From CBDANW01 sp965197825 (GTDB lineage Bacteria > Acidobacteriota > Vicinamibacteria > Marinacidobacterales > DATDRI01): 64,000 nucleotides of DNA. Where the stretch lies: assembly GCA_965197825.1 (NCBI GenBank), contig CBDANW010000002.1, positions 1,302,001-1,366,000 of the forward strand. Direction: 5' to 3'. The translations under genes and the position numbers were made by a program. Of this stretch, positions 27,409 through 35,881 are shown piece by piece; position 1 is the first letter of the stretch, and each line of letters starts with the position of its first letter. The notes below the pieces were generated by a model. The model did not search any database. It saw nothing but the letters and a program-made list of their open reading frames with translations, and was not told the origin of the DNA.

Positions 27409-27468
27409 GGTTTCCGTTGAATCTGTCGCTAACGCAGGCCCAAGGGCCCCGTTTCACTAGAATTTGTT

Positions 27469-27497
27469 ATTATAGCCTCGCTCCTTTCTGGGGGCAA
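27469..27497 (-). promoter_or_regulatory. sigma-70-type promoter for the DksA-like gene
   Basis: On the minus strand, TTGCCC (27492-27497) and a perfect TATAAT (27469-27474) are 17 bp apart. The predicted transcript has a leader of about 54 nt. Confidence 0.7.
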
Positions 27498-27550
27498 GCG
27501 CCCACGGCGAATGCGGGGGGAATCGGGAAGTCTTGAGGTTTCGAGAACGA

Positions 27551-27946
27551 CTACTTCTTCTGCGTTTTCGACTCGGTGAAACCCCGCAGGGTCTCCCGAT
27601 CCTCCGAAGAAAGTCTGGGGAACTCCATCCCCGCCAGGTAATCTCCGGCGGAGCTTTGGACGCGCACCACGCGAGCCTCGACGACCATGGTTCGCTGCTG
27701 GAGCAGCAGCTTCACGAAATAAGAAGATCCCAACGTGAGCACGCGTTTGATGCGGAGCAGCATGCCTCCCAGGCTCACGTCGAGCACGGAGCCCTCCCAG
27801 CCGTTGCCCAATTCTGCGAAGCACTCCCCTAGCGTGGGGACACGGGAGTAGCGGCGGCGTGTCGTGGGCTCGGACGGTACGGCCTGCATCCTGTCCTCTT
27901 GGCTGCGGGTGTCCTCGAATACTCCAGAAGGCACGCCCACAGTCAT
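27551..27946 (-). CDS. PilZ-domain c-di-GMP receptor protein
   Basis: 131-residue single-domain PilZ protein. Both c-di-GMP-binding motifs are present: RxxxR in RRYSR near residue 32 and DxSxxG in DVSLGG near residue 58. Such stand-alone PilZ proteins act by binding partners after ligand capture. A start at 27889 (MQAVPSE) is an alternative to 27946. It may respond to the diguanylate cyclase at 4781-6714, but nothing in the sequence ties them directly. Confidence 0.88.
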   Translation of the reverse strand: MTVGVPSGVFEDTRSQEDRMQAVPSEPTTRRRYSRVPTLGECFAELGNGWEGSVLDVSLGGMLLRIKRVLTLGSSYFVKLLLQQRTMVVEARVVRVQSSAGDYLAGMEFPRLSSEDRETLRGFTESKTQKK

Positions 27947-27983
27947 ATCTTATCCCTAGCCGCCCCAGGCTGACAAACGCGAT

Positions 27984-28066
27984 GGGCCCAGCCTTCGCTG
28001 GAAGCTTCGGCTGGTCCGCCGAAGTTCTCTTCGTTCGAAGGACGGACTTCGGCGGACACCCCCACT
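27984..28066 (+). repeat. dispersed two-hairpin repeat, copy 2
   Basis: Second copy of the repeat at 22349-22433, in the same orientation. The second hairpin is perfect here: TCCGCCGAAG pairs with CTTCGGCGGA. It touches the stop codon of mogA, so it forms the end of that transcript. Confidence 0.65.
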
Positions 28067-28547
28067 AGTGATCTTGATCGCCGACCAGGATATCTAAGGC
28101 ATGGGCAAGAGTCGGCCGCAGTGCGGTAAGCCCCTCTCGCACCGCGTCCGGGCTTCCCGGCAGGGCGACGATGAGCGTCTTCCCCACCGTCCCCGCCAGG
28201 CTTCGCGAAAGCGAGGCCATGGGCGTGTGCTGCAGCCCATCGGCCCGGAGCAGCTCGCCGTACCCGGGAAGCTCTTTTTCGATCACGTCCCGTACCGCTT
28301 CCGGGGTGACGTCCCTAGGCCCCAACCCGGTGCCTCCCGTGGCAACAATTAGGTCGGCTGCACCCCCGGCCACCCAGTTTCGAAGCCGCTTCCCAATTTC
28401 GTCTCGGTCGTCCGGCACCACGGCCCGGTCGACGACGTCGAAACCGAGCTCGCGGAGCCGCGTCGCGGCCACCTCGCCGGAGCGGTCTTCCCGAGTGCCG
28501 GCCGCCACGCCGTCGCTGATGGTGAGCACCACGGCACGCTTTGGCAG
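28065..28547 (-). CDS. mogA: MogA/MoaB-like molybdopterin adenylyltransferase, probable CTG start
   Basis: Adenylates molybdopterin before molybdenum insertion. Motifs: VLTISDGVAAGTREDRSG, IVATGGTGLGPRDVTPEA, LPGSPDAVREGL; 160 residues. The start is unusual. The family N-terminus needs PKRAVVLTISD, and the only strong SD (AAAGGAGG) sits 5 nt before a CTG at 28547. The first conventional start (GTG, 28532) lies 20 nt from that SD and would cut the first beta strand. moaDE are at 4 kb. Confidence 0.87.
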   Translation of the reverse strand: MPKRAVVLTISDGVAAGTREDRSGEVAATRLRELGFDVVDRAVVPDDRDEIGKRLRNWVAGGAADLIVATGGTGLGPRDVTPEAVRDVIEKELPGYGELLRADGLQHTPMASLSRSLAGTVGKTLIVALPGSPDAVREGLTALRPTLAHALDILVGDQDH

Positions 28548-28710
28548 ATCAACCTCCTTTGACCGGACCCCGTCGGGCGCGGTATAAATAGACCCATTGG
28601 GGGTTTTGTATTGTGGTAGAACCGGTTATGCGCCCGCGTCGCCGGGAATTCTCACGGAGCGTTCCCCGCCTGTCAACATGCAAGACGATCCCTGAAACGG
28701 TGACCGCTCG

Positions 28711-29673
28711 ATGACCCGCACGAAATGGCTCCTCGGCGCGCTCTTCGCGATGGCGCTCATCGCGACCAGCCATCGGCTCGCCGGACAGTCCGGGCAGGCG
28801 GCCCCCGCTCAACAAGAACAAGACGTCGACGAGGGTCGCTACCAGTTCCGCGTCAGCGTCGATTTGATCTCGCTGAACGTCACGGTCACCGATGCCCGCA
28901 GCCGGTTCATCACCGATCTCAAACGTGACGATTTTCGTGTGTTCGAAGACGGCGTCCACCAAGAGCTTGACGTGTTCTCACAAGAAGATCTCCCGCTGCG
29001 CATGATCCTCTTACTCGACTCGAGTGCGAGCATGGAAGAGAAGATGGGTTTCGCGCAGCGGGCAGCCATCCGTTTCGTCGGTCAGATGAAGGACGATGAT
29101 CTGACGGAAGTGGTCGAGTTCGGGAGCAAGGCGCACATCATTCAACCCTTCACCGCCAACGCCGAGGACCTCAGCAAGGCCATTCTTCGAACCCAGGCGG
29201 GCGGCACCACCAGTCTTTACAACGCCCTCTACATCGCCCTCAAGGATCTCTCGCGGCGCCGTTCCGACATCCGCCGCCAAGCCATCGTCGTGCTGTCGGA
29301 CGGCGAGGACACCAGCTCCCTGGTGACGTTCGATCAGGTTCTGGAGCTCACCAAGGACACCGACGTGACGATCTACACGATCTCTTTACGGCGCGAAGGG
29401 GCGAGGAAGGGCAAGTATTTCTCGGAGGCCGAGCACGTCCTGAAGAAGCTGGCGGAAGAGACGGGCGGGCAGTGGTTTTTTCCCGATCACATCGACGAGC
29501 TGGAGTCGGTCTACGCCCGCATCGCCAAGGAGCTCAAGAGCCAGTACAGCATCGGCTACTTCTCGAACAACACCCGTCGAGATGGCTCCTGGCGCCGCGT
29601 AGTGGTGCAAACCGCCTCCGACGAAGGCCTCCTCGTCCGTACCAAGCTGGGTTACTACGCCCCTCGCAACTGA
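28711..29673 (+). CDS. secreted VWFA-domain protein, acidobacterial type
   Basis: 320-residue exported protein. Signal peptide about residues 1-25 (LLGALFAMALIATSHRLAG). The N-terminal part VSVDLISLNVTVTDARSRFITDL and LKRDDFRVFEDGV is the signature of the VWFA-related acidobacterial domain family. The VWA domain carries the metal-site motif DSSAS (MIDAS-like DxSxS) near residue 110 and LSDGEDT. The ending SQYSIGYFSNN also fits that family. Function in these bacteria is not established. It is a strong taxonomic hint. Confidence 0.85.
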   Translation: MTRTKWLLGALFAMALIATSHRLAGQSGQAAPAQQEQDVDEGRYQFRVSVDLISLNVTVTDARSRFITDLKRDDFRVFEDGVHQELDVFSQEDLPLRMILLLDSSASMEEKMGFAQRAAIRFVGQMKDDDLTEVVEFGSKAHIIQPFTANAEDLSKAILRTQAGGTTSLYNALYIALKDLSRRRSDIRRQAIVVLSDGEDTSSLVTFDQVLELTKDTDVTIYTISLRREGARKGKYFSEAEHVLKKLAEETGGQWFFPDHIDELESVYARIAKELKSQYSIGYFSNNTRRDGSWRRVVVQTASDEGLLVRTKLGYYAPRN

Positions 29674-29700
29674 CGGAACTGAGCGCCATCCACAAAAGAT

Positions 29701-29738
29701 AAGGCCCGCCACCCTTCACTTCGGAGGCAGCGGGCCTT
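29701..29738. terminator. bidirectional rho-independent terminator
   Basis: Stem AAGGCCCGC / GCGGGCCTT lies between the convergent VWFA and pilin-like genes. T- and A-rich flanks on both sides suit termination in either direction. Confidence 0.75.
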
Positions 29739-29753
29739 TCGATTTCCCTGAAA

Positions 29754-30791
29754 TCAGTTGTAGTAGTTGTTGTCTTCCAGCCCCGCCTTAGCGGTGATGT
29801 TACGCAGGACGATGGTCGTCGTGAACGACTGGCGCAAACGGTTCCCGTCGGCGAAATCTCCCTCCGATGCGCCTCGGAGGTCGGTGCTCGCGCTTGTTCC
29901 GCGAAGCGTCACACGAACCTGCGTGATCCAGGTATCCGGGTCGGCAAGGAGAGGCATCGCGGGGTCGTCGACGAACACATCGCTGTCGCCAAGAGCATAC
30001 TGCACCTGGAGATTCTCGATGTTGGCGGCGACCGGATACCAATCGGTGCCGTCTCGGAGGTCTCTTCGCTCCAGCGCCGGGTTATCCGCCGGCGGGAGCG
30101 GGTTGATCCGGTATTGGATCATCGAGAAGACGCCGAAAATCGCGCAGTCCCCATCCAACTTATCGTTGAAACCACCTGGACGGTTGAAATTTTTCTCGTC
30201 GTTTCCAGAATTGTGGTTCAGAGTCATGGTGGCGCAGTCTTTGCCCGTGCATCCTGGGTCCTGAGTCAGCTCGAAAGGTACGATCGCAAGCTCGCCGTCT
30301 CCGTCGCAGTCGTCCGTTTCGATGGCGAAGAGGACATCCCCATCGGCATAAGACGACTTGTATTCTTTCGGATCGTCGACCTTCGGATTGAGAGTCGTCG
30401 GATCGACCTTGGCCGTCGCAGCCTTCGAGAGTGGTCCGTAAGGGGGGGCCGGCAAAACCGTCGGGAAATCTGGGTCGGAGTACATGATCGTGACCCCGTC
30501 GGGATCTGGGGGATTTCCACCGCCGTCGAGCGGAACGACCGCGAACAACACCGGCAGGTTTTCCCCGAGACCGGCATCCGTCAGATCTCGAACGATCATG
30601 TCCAGACCGTAGCGGGCGTTCTGGTTCATCTCCGCCACTTCGGGCTCTCTCTGAAAGGTGGTTTGTCCTTTCTGCAGGATAGTAAACACGGATGCCATCA
30701 CGATCATGGTGATGAGCATGGCAACCATCATCTCCACCAACGAGAAGCCCTTTTGAGCTCTCGGAGCCTTCGGTTTAGGGGCGGTCTTCAT
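29754..30791 (-). CDS. PilW-like type IV pilus/type II secretion minor pseudopilin
   Basis: 345-residue protein with a type III signal: short basic leader, then KG|FSLVEMMVAMLITMIVMAS, cleaved after Gly by prepilin peptidase with the Glu at +5. The long body (QNARYGLDMIVRDLTDAGLG) is PilW-like. Asp-rich stretches (DDCDGDGELA) may bind Ca2+. The ATG at 30791 has a good SD (GGAGGA, 5 nt). It is a lone pilin gene here; no other pil genes are in the window. Confidence 0.82.
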   Translation of the reverse strand: MKTAPKPKAPRAQKGFSLVEMMVAMLITMIVMASVFTILQKGQTTFQREPEVAEMNQNARYGLDMIVRDLTDAGLGENLPVLFAVVPLDGGGNPPDPDGVTIMYSDPDFPTVLPAPPYGPLSKAATAKVDPTTLNPKVDDPKEYKSSYADGDVLFAIETDDCDGDGELAIVPFELTQDPGCTGKDCATMTLNHNSGNDEKNFNRPGGFNDKLDGDCAIFGVFSMIQYRINPLPPADNPALERRDLRDGTDWYPVAANIENLQVQYALGDSDVFVDDPAMPLLADPDTWITQVRVTLRGTSASTDLRGASEGDFADGNRLRQSFTTTIVLRNITAKAGLEDNNYYN

Positions 30792-31415
30792 AGGGTCCTC
30801 CGTTTTTCTTCGCTTCACGCCTAGTCGGTCAACTGTCGGGGCAGCTCCGATACCATTAAAGCAAGGTGTGTTCCAAAAGCCGAGCGTCGGAATGCCATCG
30901 CCAAGCCCCAACAAGAGAGCGAGTTACAGTGCCGGCAGGTGGGGACCGGAGACCCGGCAACGGGGACGTTGGGGGAGCCTTACCCGAGTCGGGTCCAGAA
31001 AGACACACGTCTGGCGGGAGAACCAAGTAAGTACATTTCTATGAATAACTTAGTCAAGGTCGACTGCTTTTTCACGCGTAGGGATTCCCCCCAGGGGTCG
31101 AGGAGGGCTCGCCCAGGGATCGCAAACTGTATTCTGTCGCGGGATCGCGAAAAAGAATTTTACAGCGAGTGGGTTCGCTCCCACCTTCCGGAACGCGTCG
31201 ATCTCTCTACCTGAGTATCACTTAGCTGGAAATGTCGGGGTCCAGGAAAACTGGCACCCCCATTGCAGTGACAGGCAGCGTCTACTATGGATGCTCCCGA
31301 GTCGGGAAAGAGCCCGGCCCGGGGGCTCAAGCTCCCTCCTAATCGTAGGCAAGAAGGGGTTGGACCACATCGGTCCAGCCCTTTCTTTTTCCTCCTCAAG
31401 CGAGTAGCTTGGCCT
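30792..31415. other. 624-bp intergenic region between divergent pilW-like and dgt genes
   Basis: No convincing gene. The left part (30930-31015) is rich in short GC complementary stretches; CCCGAGTCGGG occurs twice (about 30988 and 31301). The right end holds a terminator-like hairpin (31355-31390) before dgt. I looked for known riboswitch cores and found none. Confidence 0.4.
31355..31390 (+). terminator. hairpin with T tract in front of dgt
   Basis: GGGTTGGACC pairs with GGTCCAGCCC (one G-T pair) and is followed by TTTCTTTTT. Placed 26 bp before the probable dgt start, it could end an upstream transcript or attenuate dgt. Confidence 0.55.
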
Positions 31416-32567
31416 GTGCTGGATCGCGGGTTCTTCGAGAAGCTGGAGTCCGACAAGCTCAGCCCCTATGCCGCGCTCAGCGCCACCTCGCAGGGTCGCC
31501 GCTTCTCAGAGCCAGAGCACGCCTTCCGCACCGCCTATCAGAGGGATCGCGATCGCATCATTCACTGCACAGCGTTCCGCCGGTTGGAGTACAAGACCCA
31601 GGTCTTCGTGAATCACGAAGGAGACCACTACCGCACGCGGCTCACTCACTCCCTGGAGGCCGCTCAGATCTCGCGCACCGTCGCCCGGGCCCTTTGCCTC
31701 AACGAAGATCTGACGGAAGCGGTGACGCTCGCCCACGATCTCGGTCATCCGCCCTTCGGTCATTCGGGTGAGGACGCGATCAACGAGCTGATGCGGGATC
31801 ACGGCGGCTTCGAGCACAACCTGCAGGCGCTGCGCTTGGTGGATCGCCTCGAACGCCGCTACCCGGGCTTTCCCGGTCTCAACCTTACGCAAGAAGTGAG
31901 AGAAGGCATCGTGAAACATTCACCCCGTTACCGGGAGGCCGCGCCCGCGGAGTTCATGGACGGCGCCGAGCCGGTGCTCGAGGCGCAGATCGTCGATCTC
32001 GCCGACGAGATCGCCTACACCAACCACGATCTGGAAGACGGTCTGTCATCCAAGATCCTCGACCTAGAAGGACTCGAGGAAGTCGAGATCTGGAAGGAGT
32101 ACTTCGGTAAGGCGAGCGCGAGCTATCCCGGCGAGGCCACACGGGTGCGTGTGCGGGCCGCGATCCGCGGCATCATCAACACGCTCACCACCGATCTCAT
32201 TAGGCGAACCCTGGAGAACGTCGACGCTCACGGAGTGCGAAGCTTGGAGGACGTGCGTCGGGCCGGGAGACGCCTGGTCGAGCTCACACCGGAGGTGGAG
32301 CAGCAAAAAAGTCGCCTCAAACGATTTCTCTTCGCCAACCTCTACCGTCACTACCGGGTGGTCCGCATGGCGGAAAAGGCGCAGCGGGTCGTTCGCGAGC
32401 TCTTCGAGGCCTACACCTCTAATCAACAGCAACTGCCTCCCCATGTCGAGGGCCGTATTCCGGAAGAAGGGCTGCACCGCGTGGTTTGCGACTACATCGC
32501 CGGGATGACTGACCGTTTCGCGCTAGGAGAGCATCAGAAGCTTTTTGACCCTCACCAAAGAGTCTAG
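31416..32567 (+). CDS. dgt: dGTPase-like HD-domain nucleotide triphosphohydrolase
   Basis: Hydrolyses dGTP or other dNTPs to nucleoside and tripolyphosphate. HD metal ligands are visible: His in RLTHSLEAAQ, HD in LAHDLGHPPFGHSGE, and Asp in LADEIAYTNHD. Length 383 residues from the GTG at 31416, which matches the family; the frame extends to 31287, but that part would translate the terminator hairpin. No clear SD supports the GTG. The stop codon lies within a CTAGTG repeat copy (32564-32580), as in rpoD. Confidence 0.88.
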   Translation: MLDRGFFEKLESDKLSPYAALSATSQGRRFSEPEHAFRTAYQRDRDRIIHCTAFRRLEYKTQVFVNHEGDHYRTRLTHSLEAAQISRTVARALCLNEDLTEAVTLAHDLGHPPFGHSGEDAINELMRDHGGFEHNLQALRLVDRLERRYPGFPGLNLTQEVREGIVKHSPRYREAAPAEFMDGAEPVLEAQIVDLADEIAYTNHDLEDGLSSKILDLEGLEEVEIWKEYFGKASASYPGEATRVRVRAAIRGIINTLTTDLIRRTLENVDAHGVRSLEDVRRAGRRLVELTPEVEQQKSRLKRFLFANLYRHYRVVRMAEKAQRVVRELFEAYTSNQQQLPPHVEGRIPEEGLHRVVCDYIAGMTDRFALGEHQKLFDPHQRV

Positions 32568-32580
32568 TGCCCTGTATCAG
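32564..32580 (+). repeat. solo copy of the CTAGTGCCCTGTATCAG terminal repeat
   Basis: Identical over 17 nt to the left end of the MITE at 53126. The TAG inside it is the dgt stop codon. No opposite end is seen downstream. Confidence 0.6.
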
Positions 32581-32683
32581 ATGTGGGGACGCCCCCCCAT
32601 TTGCCAGCTAGCACGAGAGAGGCAACCACTTGAAAACACTTATGTTTCTGAGGGTTAGAGCTCTTGCCCGAACCCGCACCCTC

Positions 32684-32699
32684 TGGCACACGCATTGCT
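32684..32699 (+). promoter_or_regulatory. sigma-54 promoter upstream of the PilZ gene
   Basis: TGGCAC-ACGCA-TTGCT matches the -24/-12 consensus exactly in sequence and spacing. Predicted transcript start near 32710, about 90 nt before the PilZ start codon. It implies RpoN and an enhancer-binding protein elsewhere in the genome. Confidence 0.8.
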
Positions 32700-32798
32700 A
32701 AACCCCTTAACGGGGGACCACGCATTGTTGGATGTCAACCAAAGGGGGACGGATTGAGCGGCAGCCGCAAAGCTGGGGATGAAGCGACTCCCCTTCCA

Positions 32799-33206
32799 AT
32801 GAAGAAACCGTCGATCACCCTGGTCAGCGACCGAGATCCGAGAGCCGGGAGTGGAAAGGAGAACCGGCTCCACACCCGACTCCTCCTGGTCGTCCGAGCA
32901 GAGATCCAGATCGACGGGACACCGTTAAACGGGCACCTGACCAACCTCAGTCTGGGCGGCGCCTTTCTGGCCACCGAAAAAACATTGGAAATGGGGACGC
33001 CCATGCACTTGCACGTCTTTCTCCCGTGGAAACTGGGAGAGTTCGAAGCGGAGGCGAAAGTCGTTTGGAGCTCGGGTAAGGAGGGAACCGGGACGGACCC
33101 ACCCGGCGTGGGCCTCAAGTTTACCGGGTTAGATTCCCACGCCGAGAGCCGTCTACGTGGCTACGTCGATACGTTCTTCCGTCTGGTAGCGCAGATCGAA
33201 GAGTAG
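32799..33206 (+). CDS. PilZ-domain protein under sigma-54 control
   Basis: 135-residue PilZ protein with both c-di-GMP motifs: RxxxR in RLHTR and NxSxxG in NLSLGG. The last third (RGYVDTFFRLVAQIEE) is a helix, as in gliding- and motility-linked PilZ proteins. The ATG at 32799 starts at MKKPSITLV; the frame extends upstream without family similarity and past the promoter. The sigma-54 promoter at 32684 ties it to RpoN control, common for motility and pilus functions. Confidence 0.85.
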   Translation: MKKPSITLVSDRDPRAGSGKENRLHTRLLLVVRAEIQIDGTPLNGHLTNLSLGGAFLATEKTLEMGTPMHLHVFLPWKLGEFEAEAKVVWSSGKEGTGTDPPGVGLKFTGLDSHAESRLRGYVDTFFRLVAQIEE

Positions 33207-33245
33207 CCAACCTCTCGTTCTTATTGCGGGCCGCGCGACCTGTTG

Positions 33246-33599
33246 CTAGCGGCGGGTCTTCTTCCCCGGCGACGCTCCGTTGCCCAAGTGGGACGCGAGG
33301 TGAAAGAAATCTCCCCGCAGGCGGGCTTCCACGCTCAATACCCTCCATGCGTTCAGCAACCGGCGCTCGCGTGGATCGCCGGGAAGCGTCTTCTTTCGTT
33401 CCCGCTCGTCCGGTAGGAAATACGCGACGGGCGTATCCAAGGCTTCGGAGATCTTGCGAAGCCAATCGAGCGAAACCCGCCGTCGCCCCTTCTCGAAATT
33501 CGTAAGGGCTCCTGCCGAAATACCTACCATCCTCGCCAAGACTTTCTGTCTAATTCTCTTTTTCGTCCGGACGTCCCGGATCTTCTCACCTACCGTCAA
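33246..33599 (-). CDS. XRE-family HTH regulator
   Basis: 117 residues with an N-terminal Cro/CI-type HTH (IRDVRTKKRIRQKVLARMVG, ALTNFEKGRRRVSLDWL) and a basic C-terminal tail. The TTG at 33599 is chosen because AGGAGG precedes it. It is divergent from cca, and the shared spacer carries an inverted repeat (33667-33684) that could be its operator. No effector domain is visible. Confidence 0.85.
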   Translation of the reverse strand: MTVGEKIRDVRTKKRIRQKVLARMVGISAGALTNFEKGRRRVSLDWLRKISEALDTPVAYFLPDERERKKTLPGDPRERRLLNAWRVLSVEARLRGDFFHLASHLGNGASPGKKTRR

Positions 33600-33666
33600 T
33601 GTCCCATCCTCCTTCTGTTGGCCTCTTACGCATGCTCCTTTATAACCTTAGCCAGAAAGAATGGAT

Positions 33667-33684
33667 ATCCGAAAAAATACGGAT
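33667..33684. promoter_or_regulatory. operator candidate between the XRE gene and cca
   Basis: ATCCG and CGGAT arms with an 8-bp AAAAAATA spacer, placed in the divergent spacer; the size suits a dimeric HTH protein. Confidence 0.35.
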
Positions 33685-33780
33685 TTTCGAAGAAAAAGAC
33701 ACCCCGAACGTTTCCGGGCGAAATCTACCTATTTCCCAGCTTAGCTCTTCTGCTAGAATAGTTTAGCGGGCGTTAGCGCG

Positions 33781-35115
33781 ATGCAGGGCGAGGAGGACAT
33801 CCAAAAGAAGGCCAAGAGGCAGGAAAAGGCCAGGACCATCGTCCAAAGACTGGTCGAGGCCGGATACCCCGCTTATTTCGCCGGCGGCACGGTTCGCGAC
33901 ATGCTGCGGGGTGAGACGCCGGCCGATATCGACATCGCCACCGCCGCTTCTCCCGACGCCATCCGGTCACTCTTTCCCCGGACCATCCCCGTTGGCGTCG
34001 AGTTCGGAGTGCTCCTGGTCATTCAGGACGGAGAGCCCTTCGAGGTCGCCACGTTCCGCTCGGAGGGACCGTATCCCGACGGTCGGCGCCCGGCCTGGGT
34101 CAAGCCCTCGGATGCTCGGACGGACGTGACACGGCGGGACTTCACCATCAACGGCCTGCTCTACGACCCCCTCCGCAAGGAGCTCATCGACTGGGTCGAG
34201 GGACAAAAGGACATCGAGCGCTGCTCCATCCGCTCGATCGGCGATCCCCACCAGCGTTTCTCCGAAGACAAGCTGCGCATGCTGCGAGCCATCCGCTTGG
34301 CCGCCAACCTAGCTTTCCAGATCGAGGAGGCTACGGGTAAGGCCATCGAAGATCTCGCCCTCGAGATTCGAACGGTCAGCGGGGAGCGGATACGAAACGA
34401 GCTCGTGAGAATCCTCACCGGTCCTCATCCTGCCGAGGGCCTGCGACTGCTCGAGCGGTACGGACTGCTTTCGCCCATACTGCCCGAGGTGTCTGCGATG
34501 AAGGGTGTGGAGCAGGGCAAAGAACACCATCCCGAGGGAGACGTTTTCGCTCACACCGTGAAGATTCTCTCGCTTTTGAAGCAACCCGCGGTGAGCTTGG
34601 CCTTTGCCACTCTCTTGCACGACGTCGGCAAGCCTCCCACCTGGAACCCTGCCGGCCGGCCCCTGTTCCCCGACCACGCGCGGGTGGGGGCCGAGATGAG
34701 TCAAGGGATCTTAAAGCGACTCCGATTCGATCGGCGGACCCGCGAGCGGATCGTCGAAGCGGTCGCGAACCATCTTCACTTTCTCGATGCGCGCCGCATG
34801 CGCACCTCGACGCTCCGGCGCTTCATGGCCGGCAACAACTTCGACGAGGAGCTCGAACTCCACCGGCTCGACTGCTTAGCGGGAAGCGGAGATCTCTCGA
34901 ACTGGGAGTTCGTGGTCGAGAAGAAAAAAGAGCTCGCGCTCGAGCCTCTTCCGGAGTCTCCGCTGCTTAGAGGGCGAGATCTCCTGCGCCTCGGCTTTGC
35001 CCCCGGTCCCAAGATGGGGGAAATCCTCGGAGAGGTCGAGGAAAAGAGGCTGGAAGGGGCTCTGCGGAACGCGGAAGACGCGGAGCGTTGGGTGAAGGAG
35101 CACTACGGCAACTAG
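33781..35115 (+). CDS. cca: CCA tRNA nucleotidyltransferase / poly(A) polymerase family with HD domain
   Basis: Class II nucleotidyltransferase, 444 residues. Motifs: YFAGGTVRDMLRG, DxD in ADIDIATAA, RRDFTINGLLYDP, and EDKLRMLRAIRLAANLAF. An HD phosphohydrolase domain follows near residue 280 (LLHDVGKPP). It adds or repairs 3' CCA on tRNAs; poly(A) polymerase or an A-adding relative cannot be excluded by sequence. Its stop shares CTAG with the stop of the convergent lipoprotein gene. Confidence 0.9.
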   Translation: MQGEEDIQKKAKRQEKARTIVQRLVEAGYPAYFAGGTVRDMLRGETPADIDIATAASPDAIRSLFPRTIPVGVEFGVLLVIQDGEPFEVATFRSEGPYPDGRRPAWVKPSDARTDVTRRDFTINGLLYDPLRKELIDWVEGQKDIERCSIRSIGDPHQRFSEDKLRMLRAIRLAANLAFQIEEATGKAIEDLALEIRTVSGERIRNELVRILTGPHPAEGLRLLERYGLLSPILPEVSAMKGVEQGKEHHPEGDVFAHTVKILSLLKQPAVSLAFATLLHDVGKPPTWNPAGRPLFPDHARVGAEMSQGILKRLRFDRRTRERIVEAVANHLHFLDARRMRTSTLRRFMAGNNFDEELELHRLDCLAGSGDLSNWEFVVEKKKELALEPLPESPLLRGRDLLRLGFAPGPKMGEILGEVEEKRLEGALRNAEDAERWVKEHYGN

Positions 35116-35675
35116 CCGTCGTTAGATGGCTCGGCAAATTCCTCTGCCGGAGTGAGGAACTTCTCCAGCCCCGGCGCGCCCAGCTGCTTCGGAACTTCCA
35201 TCTTTGCTGCGGGTTTCCAGGAAGACGGCCCGACCTTCAGGAAAACTTCGACTGTGACCTGTCCCCACTTCTCGTTCTCGAACATCTGTTCCGGCTCCTG
35301 GCTCGAGAAATAGTACGAGTCGGAACGCAGCGAGATGAGCCGCGACGCTTCGCCGGGTGCGATCGGATCGCCGGACAGAGAGTATTCGAAGGCACTCCCC
35401 CAGCTCTCCTCGGGCGCGCTCTGCCGCCGGAAGACGGCCATCGTCTGAACGTAGTCGACCGGATTGGGTCCGCTATTGTGAATGCGGAACCGCACGACGG
35501 GTCGGATGTAGATGTCGTCCTCGAGTTTTCCCCGAACCGTCCAGTAGCTCTCGACGTCGATGGCCTCGATGCCCTGCACCGCCTGCTCCTTGCCTATGTC
35601 GGAACAAGCAAGCGGGGTGGTCAGAACGAGTGCTAAAAGGAAGGCTCTTGAATCGCTATATGAATGCATTCTCAT
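35112..35675 (-). CDS. putative lipoprotein
   Basis: 187-residue protein with a lipobox (LTTPLAC, Cys at residue 24) after a hydrophobic segment, so lipid-anchored. The mature part (YIRPVVRFRIHNSGPNPVDYVQ, VTVEVFLKVG) reads as an all-beta domain. No known family recognised. It converges on cca with a 4-bp overlap of stop codons. Promoter candidate at 35714-35719. Confidence 0.7.
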   Translation of the reverse strand: MRMHSYSDSRAFLLALVLTTPLACSDIGKEQAVQGIEAIDVESYWTVRGKLEDDIYIRPVVRFRIHNSGPNPVDYVQTMAVFRRQSAPEESWGSAFEYSLSGDPIAPGEASRLISLRSDSYYFSSQEPEQMFENEKWGQVTVEVFLKVGPSSWKPAAKMEVPKQLGAPGLEKFLTPAEEFAEPSNDG

Positions 35676-35713
35676 AGGTTCGTGCCCAGTTGACAGCCCA
35701 AGAGCGTTTCACT

Positions 35714-35719
35714 ATTATA
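35714..35719 (-). promoter_or_regulatory. -10 element for the lipoprotein gene
   Basis: A perfect TATAAT on the minus strand, about 32 nt before the start region; the -35 element is weak. Confidence 0.4.
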
Positions 35720-35826
35720 GCCGGCCTTCGGGGAGCCTCCGGCGGCTTCCCACCGAGCGCCCTTGCGAGCCAAGAATCATCCGCGGCCAGCCCACAGGGA
35801 ACACTTCAAAGCCTCGAGCTGGTGCC

Positions 35827-35854
35827 TTGGCTTGCATCGCGGGATGAGTATAAT
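35827..35854 (+). promoter_or_regulatory. promoter of the Gld-like ABC operon
   Basis: TTGGCT (35827-35832), 16-bp spacer, TATAAT (35849-35854). The transcript would start near 35861, with SD AAGGAGG immediately after, so the leader is only about 20 nt. Confidence 0.7.
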
Positions 35855-35881
35855 CGCAAGGACATAAGGAGGCGATACAGC

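Noticed and set aside
30792..31415. Riboswitch (c-di-GMP, c-di-AMP, SAM types) or stable RNA in the long spacer
   Set aside because: Short matches such as ACCCGGCAAC occur, but none of the core motifs with correct order on either strand.
31287..31415. Longer N-terminus of dgt
   Set aside because: It would translate the terminator-like hairpin and matches nothing in the family; the GTG at 31416 gives the normal length.
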